Part shown: piece by piece, positions 44,768-56,668 of the stretch | How positions within the stretch are numbered: the first letter of the stretch is position 1 | Layout of the letters: every line of letters starts with the position of its first letter | The notes under the pieces: generated by a model | The model's input: the letters and a program-made list of their open reading frames with translations, nothing else | What the model was told of the DNA's origin: nothing | The model's database searches: none | NCBI GenBank assembly: GCA_018340375.1 | Contig: JAFFJZ010000004.1 | Coordinates: 45,114,001-45,178,000, forward strand | From: Gonatopus flavifemur | Lineage: Eukaryota; Arthropoda; Insecta; Hymenoptera; Dryinidae | Reading direction: 5' to 3' | DNA length: 64,000 nt | Program-made: the position numbers and the translations under genes

Positions 44768-45792
44768 TATACACTAAAACACATAAGAACACAACGAATT
44801 TTTCCCTCGGATATTTCGCAAGCCTCTATCCATCTATGTTCCACTGAATACCTGAATGAAATACCGATACATATATGTAATACAAGAATTGAAATCGAAT
44901 TCATATACACGAAGTCGTATAGGAAAAAAAATACAAGGAGCAATATACATATATCATAATCAACACGTCAAGACAAGATACAAAGAAGAATAACAACGTG
45001 ACAAAATCAAGGAAATCGATCAGGAACGGATTAAACACCGTGTATATAAATTCCATAGAACAAACAATAAGAAATCCATCATATTCGACGGAAATTATAT
45101 ATGTACGAATATCATACGACAATATCGAAGCGTGTGTGTGCGCGCATGCATGCATGTAAGAAACCATAGGAACACGCGTACACACACGAATAAGCCTAGA
45201 ACGTACAGGAAGGCATACATATCGCACAGAAGGATACTCTACGCGCAAGAAGAAGAACAACCTTGAGCGCGAAGTAGAGTATCGTTGACGCGATACAAAG
45301 ACATAAGACATGAACAACATTCCTGAGAGGATACAAAGGACAAGAAAGCACATCTAAACGAATCGATTGAATAAATCGAAGTCTAAAATCCCTCGATAAA
45401 ACCAAATTAAGGACGAATGATTCAAAAGTAATAGCACGAAATATTAAACAGAAATCAAATCGAACAAAATAATCGGCAGAATCATGAATATAACTACACA
45501 CAATACTGGACACAGAAACCATACAAAAGACAAACGAATAACACACTCATACACATGCGCACATAGAATCATATACGTAACACATAACACACGATACAAT
45601 ATATCGACAAAGGAAATCTCGAATACCACTGCCGTAACATAGTACAAAGTACAGAAACGAACCGATATTAAACCGATTGAATCAAAAGAAAAACGAACAC
45701 ATAACACATACCCACAAACACCGAGAAAGTTCAAACGAGAAGAATTACACAACGAAAAATTAAGGCTGAATTGAATCGGAATCAAACACAAA
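44768..45792 (+). other. Leader (5' untranslated) of the Gypsy-like element
   Basis: With 42606-42735 this forms the roughly 1.15-kb leader between 5' LTR and gag. It is A- and CA-rich. The reverse strand is open in places, but those frames are Phe/Cys/Ser-rich and look like complements of A-rich sequence, not genes. Confidence 0.6.
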
Positions 45793-47276
45793 ATGAATAG
45801 ACAAAGCAGACACAATGAAACATATATACCCACAGATTACAGACATACACGCGATGAAACCCAACACGAACAAAGAACAAAAAGAAGCTTGGATAACGAG
45901 ACACAACACAGACAAAGACATACCACACAGACAGAATATAACCAAACTTCTACACAAGACAGTTTTCTGAGGAATAACCAAGAATTCATCGATGAGACAA
46001 ACCATTTATTAGAACATTTCAATCACCCGAACGTACAACGAAGACGAAGACAAAGACAAAATAGACAACGAGAACGACCAGAAAGAGATAGAAACAGGAC
46101 GATGTTGAGAAATTTTTTACATAGAGATTCTGACTATAATAATGAACTCAGTAGTGCAGAATCAAACAACAGACATAGAACACATGGACAGAAACACGTA
46201 GAACCGGAAATCGCAGTAAGAAACCCGATAGATGGGGATAGGAATCACACATTGGACGAAATAGATAGTTATGAAACAGACATAGAAACCGAACCAGAAA
46301 GAGGTAGGAATTCCACACGAAACAATAGACACACAGTTAGACAAACACAAAATTACACAGACACAAGTGAAGAAGAGATAATACAGAATGACACATACAG
46401 GATAGAACCATACAGCACAAGAAAAAGGACACAAAGGAAACCACGACTAACAGTAACGAACTTGAATATGAAATTCAGCGGGAACGAGACAGAAGACCCC
46501 GAACAATTTTTATTGAAACTAGCACAATACCAGAACACATACACATTCACAGACACAGAAATACTACTACTCCTACCACGAATATTGCACAACATAGCAT
46601 ACGAATGGCATACACTGAATCATAGGAAATGGGAAAACTCACAAGGATTTGGAGAAGATTTCAGGGAAACATTCTTTCCACATGATTACACAGAAAGATT
46701 GGAGGAAAAATTGAAAAAATGTACACAACAAAGAGACAAAAATATTACAGAATACTTAATAAGATTCAGAACAATGATGAATGAAATTTGGCCACCATAC
46801 CCTCTAAAAACACAATTGAACAAAGCATACAAAAACTTACAATTAGGATACAACTTATACATAAGAAGAGGAGAGTTTGATACATTCGAACAATTAGAAA
46901 GGAAGGGTGAAACACTAGAAGCAATGAAACAAGGGAAACAGGAATGAGCAACAGACAACAATGACACGAACCAACGGTCAGACCAAAACACACATACACA
47001 CAGCTACCACAACACCAATACACAAACAAGACAAAATGCAAAACGAAACACACAAACATACAACAATACAGGAACAGATCGGGGAAGACCACTCCCACCG
47101 ACACCTACATACACTCGAAGCATACAATATACAACGAATCGAAACACGAATACACGGACACCTAACAATACCCGAAAAAACACCAACACAAACACGGGAA
47201 CAATCCCAGAAGGATGTTTCAATTGCGGCCAACAAGGACATTGGAGGATAAATTGTCCGAATAAACAGAAGAACTA
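45793..47276 (+). pseudogene. gag of the Gypsy-like element, one TGA stop
   Basis: This is the structural polyprotein that packages element RNA. ATG 45793 opens a 384-codon frame: a very polar Arg/Gln/Asn/Thr-rich N-terminal half, then a capsid-type region (MKFSGNETEDPEQFLLKLAQY, EWHTLNHRKWEN, ITEYLIRFRTMMNEIW). TGA at 46945-46947 interrupts; the same frame continues to a CCHC knuckle at 47214-47255 (CFNCGQQGHWRINC) and ends at TAA about 47276. The pol frame overlaps the last few codons in another phase, so Gag-Pol would need a frameshift in the window 47265-47276. Confidence 0.85.
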
Positions 47277-49948
47277 AAGAGGGGGCAAAGACGGGTGGAA
47301 GGAACCCCCTTGAAGGAAACAACACAAACACCCGAACACATGATTACGATAGACAAGGAAGAACACGACCCAAGACCATACGTAGGAGTGCGGATAGGGA
47401 ATGAAATAACAAGCGCACTTATAGACACAGGATCCACACATACATACGCAAACATAGAAATCATGGGAATGCTCGAAGAACAACAAATGAAAATACACAA
47501 GCCGGAAAAAACAACAGTCATAACAGCGGACGGATCGGGAGCTGAGATAATAGGAACAATCAAACCACCAGTAATTATACAGGGAAAACCATACGAACTG
47601 ACAATACGAATAGCACCAACTCTACAATATACACTCATATTAGGGATAGACAGTTTAAAAATAATGGAAACAACAATGACATTCAATGAGAACAAACACG
47701 ATGAACACTCACAACAAGAGGAAATGAAGGAAAACGAAACACGGCACACTAAGACAGGAAATAGAAAAACGGTAATCACACAACAACATAGCACACACAA
47801 AAGGGAAGTACTACTGCCGACACCAGAAATTACAGCGAACACGAAATTATACCCAACCGCACCGATATTAGATGGAAAACAAGTAGAGGAAATGCTATAC
47901 GGATCGAATCTCCAAAAACAAGAGATAGAATTCGTCAACAGTATAAAAGAATCAAATGTATCCGGAAAGGAACAAATCGATAAAATAGTACAAGAATTTA
48001 CACAAAACACAGAGGACACACTACAACACACAGAACTAGTGGAGCACAAAATAGAACTAGAAAAGAACGAACCGAAAAAACAAAAACCTCACAACACATC
48101 ACCAAAAATTTCACAACACATGCACATAGAAGTAGATAGAATGTTACAAGAAAATATAATAGAGCCATCCAACAGTAACTGGTCAATCCCAGTAGTCATA
48201 ATCCAAAAACCAAATAAAACATACAGATTTTGCATCGACTTTAGATATCTAAACTCACTCACAGAGAAAGACGCGTACCCGATACCAATAATGACAAACA
48301 TACTAGACAAACTGAACACAGCAAACTACATATCAAGAATTGATTTGAGCCAAGCATATTCCCAAATATTATCAAGAAAGAACAGCAGACAAATGACGGC
48401 ATTCACAGTCCCAGCAGAAGGATTAAACCAATTCAAAAGAATGCCATACGGACTGACGAACGCACCCGTGACATCTCAAGGACTAATGGACGAACTAATA
48501 AGACCGGACTCAGAACCCTACGCATTTTCATACCTGAACGGAATAATAATAGTAACAAAAACCCTGGAAGAACACCTCCATTGGCTGAGAACAACCCTGC
48601 AGAAAATTACAAATGCGAAATTAACAATGAACAAGGAGAAATGCGAATTTGGATGCACACAGGCGGAATGCCTAGGATACATAGTGAACAGAAACGGATG
48701 ACACATGGACACGGACGAAATACAACCAATATGAAACTACACACAATCAAAAACGATCAGACAGATTCGTAGATTAATGGGTATGACATCTTGGGGCAGG
48801 AGATTCATACCAAACTTCGCTCGAAAAACGGAACCAATTAGCAGATTATCAGAAGGGAACTGCAAGGAAAAATGAGGAAAAGAACAGGATAAAGCATTGC
48901 AAGAAATAAAACACATACTTACAAGACCACAGACAGGTCATCTAGGGATCGAGAAAACATACGCAAGGATAGCAGAAAATGACTTTTGACCAGGAATATA
49001 CGGGGACGTGACGAGATACGTGGAGGAATGCGATAAATGCCAGAAATCCAAGGTGAATCAACAGGAACCAGCAGGGCTCATGGGGCAGAGAATCGTAGAG
49101 GAACCCTGGACAGTAGTATCGATGGATATAATGGGACCCAAACCAACAAACAAAAACAGGAATCAATACATATTGGTTATGACGGACTTATACACAAAGT
49201 GGACAGAAATAGCCCCCATGAGAAAAGCCAATGCAGAAACAGTACAAAAAATAGTTCAAACACAATTAATATCCAGATGGGGAACCCCCGGGTAATAGTA
49301 GCAGATAACGGCTAACCTATCGTGAATAAACTAATGAAAAAACTAACAGAAACACTAGGGTCAGACACATGACAACACCCCCATACCACCCACAAGCAAA
49401 CCCAGTGGAAAGAAGCAATAGAAAAATAAACGCAATGATAAGAACCTTTTTTAGGCGGTAACCACAAAAACTGGGACGAACACTCAGAAGATTCACAGTT
49501 CACTATCAACACGAGCAAACACAGCTCCACAAGATACACACCAGCATTCCTAAACCTAGGCAGGGAACTCACACCACTACAATCATTAAAACACGACGTA
49601 GAACTCACACAAGAAATAGAAAACACAGACATAAATCACTGGACAGACGGACTGGAGAACCTGCAAATAATTAGAGGAGGACAAAAACACTCATTGGAAG
49701 CAAACGAAAAACAAACACATCATCATAAGTTACGCAGAAGAAACACAGAATTCAAAATAGGAGATAGAGTATTAATATCGAACCACACACTATCCTCGGA
49801 ACAGGAAGGGACAACAAGTGAGTGGGATGAAAAATATACAGGCCCATACACAATCATGGGAGAACACTCGCCGCTAGTATATGAATTAATGGATAGACAG
49901 GGAAACTCTATCGGAAAAATCGAAGATCTAAAAAGATTCTACGAATAA
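47265..49948 (+). pseudogene. pol of the Gypsy-like element: protease, RT, integrase; RNase H deleted
   Basis: Protease: SALIDTGSTHTYANI at about 47412. RT: FCIDFRYLNSL, DAYPIP, SRIDLSQAYSQI, MTAFTVPAEGLNQFKRMPYG and LTNAPVTSQGL. The active-site block is YLNG (48531-48542) where YLDD or YVDD is expected, so both catalytic Asp are lost. After TGA at 48699-48701 the RT end is still readable (MGMTSW, RRFIPNFA), then ALQEIKHILT joins directly to the integrase zinc region (TGHLGIEKT, CDKCQKSK), so RNase H is missing. The integrase core keeps VSMDIMGP, VADNG and NPVERSNR in shifting frames. The integrase C-terminal domain is open at 49694-49948 (FKIGDRVLI, YTGPYTIM). Confidence 0.87.
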
Positions 49949-50730
49949 CAAGACAAAAACCACCGAACATATACCGAAATAAATAACCCCAAACCCTTTA
50001 CGTTCCAGACGAAAGACAGGACAACAGAATAGAATTAGATAAATGGAGTCGACAATCAGAAAAGAGAACAGAGGAACGGAATACATGGATGTATGCGAGC
50101 GCACACACACGCAAAGACACAAATGGACAATTTTTTTATTTGTATTATGATTATCATTATTCTTAAATAAGGAGGAAAACAGAATTTTTTGACTTACACT
50201 GCCTCTCATAGCAGTGAGGATAAACTAAGAGTGACAGACTTAGGATAAGCGAACACGAATACACTTACACAAAATGTGAACACGTAAAAAAGACAACGAA
50301 CAAATGTAGAAGAAGAACACCCACACGAAACGATTGTAAAGTAAAGACACACACACAGAAACAAATGTGGAAAAACAAGTAAACACGCACACACACACTG
50401 CACAAATAGCAAACAGAACAAGAACAAACACAAACAATGAGATAGGAAATAAGGATGAAATAGATAAGACCAAATAAAGGAGGGAAATATTTTTTTCTGA
50501 AACACACCTTATTTCATATAGATCAGAAATAATAAGCGGGACAAGATAGGAGACAAGAATCAACATAGATTAGGCAAACATTATGAAGAAAATGTAGAAT
50601 TGGGGACACACGAACAGGGGGCCAGGGAAACACACAACACTTCAGACAAGGACAGAGCAAGGAAACAGGGGGCGTACAGCGGAGGGAAGCACACTACGCG
50701 CACGCTTCGTCCCACCGTGGAGGGGGGGAG
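49949..50730 (+). other. 3' untranslated region and polypurine tract of the Gypsy-like element
   Basis: No env-like frame is present on the coding strand. Short CA-rich runs (AACACACACACG type) occur. The purine tract at 50719-50730 is the likely plus-strand primer, directly before the LTR. Confidence 0.7.
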
Positions 50731-51380
50731 TGTAACATAAGAGTTACAAGAAGAGAGTAGGAGGGAGCACCAACGAGGAGGTAGAGGGGGCAGCAGCGGC
50801 GAGACTCGTAATGGATGGGGGCCAAATTAACGGAGAATCAAATCAACGAAAAGTGGGTTGATAAGAGAGATACGTCACACTCTCTCGTTTCAAACACTGA
50901 TTTCGTTGATTCGTCTTTTCGTTGATTTGGCCCCCATCCTTTGTAATGAGTCAAGACGGCAAAGGACAGTTCATCTCAGGTTTTTATTGCGCTAAGTGAT
51001 TCGAAATCCCTAGTGTTCACACGCCCTACGAGGCCATACGGAAGTATAGAGAAGTTCGCTCTTTGTACCAGTTAAAAGCCGTATCACGTTCACACACAAC
51101 GAGTTCGCCGAACCACGGACCCCCTCAAAGCAAACCATCCCTCCACGGCGACCCCGCGGATTCACCACTGGGCCCGGCCAGCCGATCGACGTGACGACTC
51201 ACATCTTCACTCATTCCACACACACACATAGCGGTAGGAACCAATGTTACACTTTATCTTTTGTTTGTGACCAACTAAAATACATTCATCGATATCATTG
51301 TTCTACATACGCTGGTCTCACTCTCAGTTCCTCCATACACCCCGTCCCCTGAAAATTCGCCTCCAAATCCATCCATCATA
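50731..51380 (+). repeat. 3' LTR of the Gypsy-like element (650 bp including a MITE)
   Basis: It starts TGTAACATAAGAG and ends CCATCCATCATA, matching the 5' LTR. The extra length comes from the MITE at 50814-50940 plus its 8-bp duplication. Confidence 0.92.
50814..50940. mobile_element. 127-bp palindromic MITE, copy 2, in the 3' LTR
   Basis: It begins GATGGGGGCCAAATTAACGG. Target duplication TCGTAATG at 50806-50813 and TTGTAATG at 50941-50948 (7 of 8). The 5' LTR gives the empty site (ACTCGTAATGAGTC), which proves the insertion. Confidence 0.92.
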
Positions 51381-51751
51381 GTACAATGTTGATTTCGCTC
51401 GATTCTTGAACGTTCCAGCCAACTTGGCCATATTTTCCTTTGGAAGGACTATGGGATGGTCATCAACGGCTTTACCTAAATTACTAAAATCAGATTCGTT
51501 CCTGTCGATCAGCGACAATGAGGCATCATTGATTGCATTCTTACCATGGGCTGAAATTCTAATTGGTGCGGCAATAGGAACAAAGACACTGGATGAATTT
51601 GAAGGGAAATAACTTCGCTCATCACTGCCGTTCCTTATACCGTTGGTCCGATATGTTTGGCCGTTGCCCCAAGTGTTGAGGTATTTGATAATTCACCGCG
51701 CATGAGGAAATTATTCATGAAAGCCGAAACGTAATAATACGTGGGTGTTCG

Positions 51752-51889
51752 GGATGTAGGCCAAATCAACGAAAAACAAAATCAACGAAACCGTTAGTTG
51801 GAAAGAATAAGACATCATACATTATACATCTCTTCCTTTCCAACCAATGGTTTCGTTGATTTGCCCTTTTGTTGATTCAGCCCCCATCC
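51752..51889. mobile_element. 138-bp palindromic MITE, copy 3
   Basis: It starts GGATGTAGGCCAAATCAACG and ends GCCCCCATCC. Target duplication GGTGTTCG at 51744-51751 and AGTGTTCG at 51890-51897 (7 of 8). More diverged than the other two copies. It lies just after the transporter fragment. Confidence 0.85.
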
Positions 51890-51897
51890 AGTGTTCG

Positions 51898-53184
51898 CCC
51901 TTCGCCGTGTTAACATAGAGAATAACAATTGAAATTGCAAGGACTTCTCAATTGATGAGAATACTGGGAAAATTCAATTGACTGACAAATGAATCGACTC
52001 GACGTAGTGACTGGAAGATATAAAATACGTATGAGAAGCGGACAGTAGATCGAAGGAAAAGGGAATAGACTCCGTCCCGTTTTTTGTTTAGAAAAGGAAG
52101 AAAAGACGAGTGTTCAGTTTCAACACTATAATTCATGAATAACAATATAATATAAACTTCAACGAATAAACTCCCTATAACGAAATTTACGAAGATGAGT
52201 CAGTTGAAAGGTACACAAGTACCCTATCCAAGAGACTCTAAATGGAGAAATGAATCTGGCCAAGATTCACGCGGCATTCACTCACTCATACATACAACCG
52301 TTGCACCGTGAAAGAGTCGGGAACATTTCCTGGTCCAGTGACGATCGACAGTAGAATTTGGAGGTGTCCAGCAGAAGATGCTCGAGATAAGGAACCGCGT
52401 CAAGAATTGATACTCGATAACGGCGTATTCCCAGAGGAATCCAGAGATAACGTAATCACAGCGGATCGCGAGGAGATGAAAAGTAATTACACCAAATACT
52501 TTACACATGGAAAGATAATCGAAGAGAACACACATCCGTTGCTCTAAGAATGTCATGACCCACTGCACTTGGAAGGGATTGACAGCCGAAGGTGTGGAAT
52601 ATCTTCGATCCCCACTCTCTAATTGCCGTGTCAATGTGTTATGAGAGTATGTAATTGTGATGTGCGACGAAATACTCTGCTACAGGTGCTACGATCGAAC
52701 AGTGAGCAATATTCGGAATCCGCTGTCTTTTTCGTTCAAATCTTATGAACTTGTAGTTTAATAAGTACACTATATCTATGAGAAGTGCCACCACCCTACC
52801 AGCACACCTACCGCTTTCACGTCGCATCTGCGTGGACGGAACGTGGGCAAAAGGGATTCTCTGTAATGTCGCGTTTTCCTCTCAATTAATTCAATCAGAG
52901 GAATGTTGTTCCACTGTGAAGATAGTGAGTTTCATCGCTGAAGCAATGAACTTCCACCGAAAGTTGCACTGTGAAACATGTATTTATATTTATATATTTC
53001 CTTAAACATATGAAATTCTGGCAATCTATCGACAAGATCAATATTCTTGAGGTATTGTCAAGACAAGATCAAGATGATTCATTATAAGAAATATTCAAGA
53101 ACAAGACGATATTATTTCCATATTCTCCAAGAACAAGAAAATATTTCGGAAAATATCGTATTGTCTCGTATTGTGGAAGCACCA
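51898..53184. other. Right part of the 12.7-kb insertion, no recognised gene
   Basis: An ATG-led plus-strand frame of about 80 codons at 52308-52547 (SGTFPGPVTIDSRIWRCPAED, REEMKSNYTKYF) has gene-like composition but no family I know. The last 150 bases before 53184 carry repeated CAAGA/TCTTG words and the right terminal repeat. No splice model can be supported. Confidence 0.35.
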
Positions 53185-53629
53185 GCTCAATCCAAAGTAT
53201 ACAAAATTAGCAGATGCCAAATAATGGAAAAAATGGAAGATATGCTGATTGTGTGGATACAAAATTCAATACACAAAAAAGTTGCTGTGAGCGGAGAGGC
53301 CATTTGTCGTACTATGAATATATGAAAGCAAAAAGTGACGCTCCGGACACGGAAACGTTTCTTGCGAGCAGAGGTTGATTCGACCGTTCGGAAAAACGTT
53401 TTTCTCTGCACAACGTTACTTTCTCTGGCAAGAGTGCATCTGCAGATCAAACTGCAGCTTTACGATTCCCTGATACTGTTCGAGATTTGATTAAGGAGAA
53501 GGGTTACACTTCTGCGCAAATATTCAATTGTGATGAGACAGCATTATTTTGGAAAAAAATGCCAAAAAGAACTTATCTTACTAAAGAAGGGGCATCTGCT
53601 CCTGGCTTTGGAGCAGCCGAAGACAGGTA
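53185..53629 (+). pseudogene. Tigger-like transposase, middle piece
   Basis: Readings in shifting frames: QIMEKMEDMLIVWIQ and VAVSGEAIC (second DNA-binding helix-turn-helix), then FNCDETALFWKKMPKRTY and GASAPGFGAAEDR (start of the DDE domain; the Asp of CDET is the first catalytic residue). A stop follows RTMNI at about 53323. The piece is cut at 53629 by the second large insertion. Confidence 0.88.
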
Positions 53630-54109
53630 TAATTCATGATTGTAAGTTATAGTTTGATATTTTCCTGCTTTTTAGGCACTTATACGTATACGTAGTATAC
53701 TCAGCACAGAGTGCCTATTGCGACCGCTCTCGCACCCTTTGACCGTATCTTTTGAATTATTTCAAGAATCCAATTGGGAGTTGCACAGTTGTTCATTTCA
53801 TGCAATACTGATTGATATTCCGTGGAGTTGTCTGTGTGCCTGTCTGTCTGTCTGGCTGGCTGTCTGTCTTTATCAGGGATAACTCAGGACGGAGTGAACC
53901 GAATCGGTTGAAATTGATAGGTGACCTTCCTGGAACCCTTCCCCAGGGTCCGTTTCTCAATGTAAATCGGACGAGTCCTTTCATTGTTTTTTGATTCCTT
54001 TGGTCGAAAATAGGTGATCACGGAGAGAATTTTCTCCGCTGTATACATATATGAATCACTCATTTTCTCCGCGGTCTTTAAATATTTGTTATTCCGGCTC
54101 CCATGGACG

Positions 54110-54370
54110 GGTTTTGATGGAACATGGGTCCTTGGGGTTCTCGGGGGCGCGGAACCCGAATTTGTGGTCAAAATAGAAGGCCAAGATGGCGAAGTCAAGG
54201 AACCGGAAGGGAATTTGGTCACTTCGGTATTTATGGACAGATTGCAATGAAACATAGGTCCTAGGGGTTTTCGAGGCCGCTGAATCAAAATCTGAGGTTA
54301 AAATTGGAATCCAAGAGGGCAGAGTCAGGGAACTGGAAGTGAATTCGGCTGCGGGAATTTCCTGCGCTGT
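54110..54370 (+). repeat. 130-bp tandem repeat, left two units
   Basis: Units begin near GAACATGGGTCC (54120) and GAAACATAGGTCC (54249), spacing 129 bp. Core words: GGGGTTTTCGAGG, CTGAATC and CAAGATGGCG. The block is cut on the right by a TA microsatellite (about 54371-54399) and the TIR element. Confidence 0.85.
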
Positions 54371-55225
54371 ATATATATATATATATATATGTATATATAG
54401 GGGAGGCCGCGGTAAGATGAACCGCGGGGCGTGATGATCCAATTGTTGAATATGCTAAGGCACTGATGCCCTCTGGTAGTTCAACACGAAATTAGCAAGT
54501 TCTCAGTTGTATATCAACGGGCAGTTTGTTACACTACTCTCCGTCACATTTCATGTCGTGTGAATCGTAAACAAAGGTCACCTTCCAGTAAATTGTGGGT
54601 TTGATCCAAATTTCCTTGTTCACTATGGACATTAGGTCTTTGATGTAAATTTATAATTGGGAGATTCTAATATCCCATTCTATTCTCGACAACATCAGGT
54701 GATTTATGATACTTTTATCGATTGAAGTTATTTGTGTGAGGGGAAATCAAAATTACTCAACCAACCACTGACCTATCGGGGCAAGATGAACCACTATGTG
54801 AGGAGCAAGATGAACCATATCGCAAAATGGTATGATTTTGCACATTATCATCTGTCCGTGAAACTTTCATCTTTTTCGTGTGTACATGGAGGAAAATCCG
54901 AGTGTTTTTGGTATTCTTACGCACGAATGAAGAATTCGTGGTTATAATGACCTTTGAATTAGTATGAACCATGACAGCATAACGCACGTTGTTCCTCGAG
55001 AATTCATTCATTCTTCAATCACAGTTCCAAATGAGATGTTCAATTTCTAGTGATAAGATGAAAAATTCAATCACATGTGAATGAATTTTCAGTCTTTGCT
55101 ATAGTATCTCATCCAATCTGTATGGTTCAGTCACTGTAATTTCATCTACATGTAATTGAAATTCCAAGCAGTTTTTGAACAGCAGTCAATTGAAATTTCA
55201 AGCAAAATTGCTCTCATGATATGTC

Positions 55226-55459
55226 ATGGAAGTTTCATGCAGAAATTCACAACAATGTAGATTCAACTCAAGGGGGCTCAAGCGGTTCATTATTCATGCT
55301 TTTCCAACATATTATTTCGTCCTCTCAATAAAAAGGTTGGAAGAAGAAAAATTTGTGGTATACACTCGGGTGCCCTTAAATACGCGTCGTGTTCAGTTAA
55401 AAATAGTTCACTTTTCAGTAAATATAATTTGTAGAAAAGTAAATAATATTTCATATTTT
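55226..55459 (+). CDS. Small conserved ORF of the TIR element, copy 2, truncated by insertion
   Basis: It starts MEVSCRNSQQCRFN and matches the frame at 6129-6473 residue by residue (FPTYYFVL, VVYTRVPLNTRRVQL, HFSVNIICRKVNNI). Non-LTR copy D is inserted after NNIS. Function unknown, as for copy 1. Confidence 0.3.
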
Positions 55460-56668
55460 ATTTATTTATTTATTTATTTATTCAACGGGCAATAACGCCC
55501 TTTAGTGACCAAATTAATGATACAATACAGTGAAAATTTAACAGATAAAATAAAAATAAAAAAAAAATGAAAAAAAGAAATCATATAAAGCGAACAGACG
55601 GATTACAAAAAGACATAGTACAAAATATAACATCCTGTAGAGGATAAATAACGAGTATAAGAATATTACAATCTCACACACCTACTAGAACATGCTCTAG
55701 AGACAGAAGTCTTGAATACTGAAACTGATCCAGAAAAGAAATCCAACTCATCTCTATAAGTATTTGCTAAACAACAAATTCGATTCACTGGGTCAGTATG
55801 AAAGAATTGCGACTTAAACATAGGAACATTGAAAAGTAATGGGTTCCTAAGAGACCTGGAGGGTACATTGAAATTTAAGAGAGAGAGAAGTTCAGGGCAA
55901 TTGATTTGACCATTGATTATTTTGAAAATGAACACCAAATCATTGATCATTCTACGAGTTTCGAGAGTGTTCATGTTGAACAACCCCATCAACGGATCAT
56001 AATCATGGCAGGATATAGCCATGGGGGTATGATTTTTGAAAGCCAAGAATCGTAAAAATCTATGCTCAACTCTCTCGATAAGTTTACAATATTTGTCATG
56101 ATGAGGAGACCAAATGTGAGTCGCGTATTCTAAGTTAGGTCTCACGAGAGCATTGTATAACGTAATCAATGTTGAGGGCTCCTCGAAGTCAGCAGACATA
56201 CGCTTCAAAAAACCGAGCTGCTTCATAGCTGTGTTCACCACATTATGATAGTGAAAAGTAAAATTAAGCTTGGAATCGAACGTAATACCTAAATCGAGCA
56301 TATTCTGCACAACCTCCAAGCTTGAGCCACTCAACTCATAAGAGAAGGTGATGGGCTGCAATTTGCGCGACAGTCTCATAACTTTACATTCCACTATATT
56401 CAGCTTCAATTTATTCAAGGAACACCATGATTCCAATTCATACAAATCCGACTGCAGAGCAATGGCATCAGCGTATGACGAAATTTTCATGAACAATTTC
56501 AAATCATCCGCAAAAATTAAATGCTCCGCAAATTTGAAGTTGTTGCCAATATCATTAATAAAAAGTGTAAAAAGCAGTGGTCTCAAATGCGACCCTTGCG
56601 GAACGCCTGAGCAAACATTGATAGTCCTTGAGGTAAAGTTTTTAATTTTGACAGTTTGGGTTCGATTC

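Larger units (their letters stand above)
42075..51380 (+). mobile_element. Ty3/Gypsy-like LTR retrotransposon, complete with both LTRs (9.3 kb with nested insert)
   Basis: LTRs at 42075-42605 and 50731-51380, target duplication GTAC at 42071-42074 and 51381-51384. A primer-binding-like GCGCCCAAC follows the 5' LTR (about 42609), similar to the tRNA-Lys site used by Gypsy. A purine tract GGAGGGGGGGAG sits just before the 3' LTR. Inside are gag, protease, RT and integrase in Gypsy order; no env was seen. A DD41D transposon (42736-44767) sits in the leader and a MITE (50814-50940) in the 3' LTR. The coding strand is very A-rich. Multiple stops and a missing RNase H make it dead. Confidence 0.93.
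42026..51735 (+). pseudogene. Tret1-like sugar transporter fragment, split by the Gypsy-like element
   Basis: The pieces are 42026-42074 and 51385-51735. The frame passes without shift across the insertion once one GTAC is counted. The first piece begins after an AG (possible splice acceptor) and reads LPPNWISIETVSKY. The second reads VDFARFLNVPANLAIFSFG, MGWSSTALPKLL, LSISDNEAS, and after a one-base loss near 51608, ITSLITAVPY and ICLAVAPSVEVF. This resembles the first two membrane helices of insect facilitated trehalose transporters (MFS sugar porter family). The normal helix-2/loop motif with G-R-K/R-K is disturbed (DEFEGK). The rest of the transporter is absent. Confidence 0.65.
40485..53184. 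mobile_element. 12.7-kb insertion in the Tigger-like element, possible large TIR transposon carrying host sequence
   Basis: It is bounded by GCTCAATCTA (40475-40484) and GCTCAATCCA (53185-53194), a 9-of-10 match. The left end starts GTGCTTCCGCGAGATTCGAG and the right end is its approximate complement (ATACGAGACAATACGAT side), about 70% alike over 30 bases. Words such as CAAGATC and its complement TCTTGTC recur within 250 bases of both ends. The interior holds a 541-bp hairpin, a sugar-transporter-like fragment, an unidentified frame, and the later Gypsy-like element. A 9-10-bp duplication with large cargo recalls Mutator-like elements, but no transposase is seen, so the class is open. Two separate events cannot be excluded. 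Confidence 0.5.

Noticed and set aside
47219..48049. 276-codon minus-strand frame, and other long Cys/Phe/Ser/Val-rich minus frames across 45-50.5 kb
   Set aside because: They are complements of the very A-rich Gypsy-like gag-pol; the plus-strand frames carry the conserved domains.
45793..50730. Endogenous envelope-bearing retrovirus (errantivirus)
   Set aside because: No env-like frame follows the integrase; the 3' part is non-coding up to the purine tract.
54371..54399. TA microsatellite as a separate element
   Set aside because: Ordinary simple repeat; it only supplied the TA target for the TIR element.
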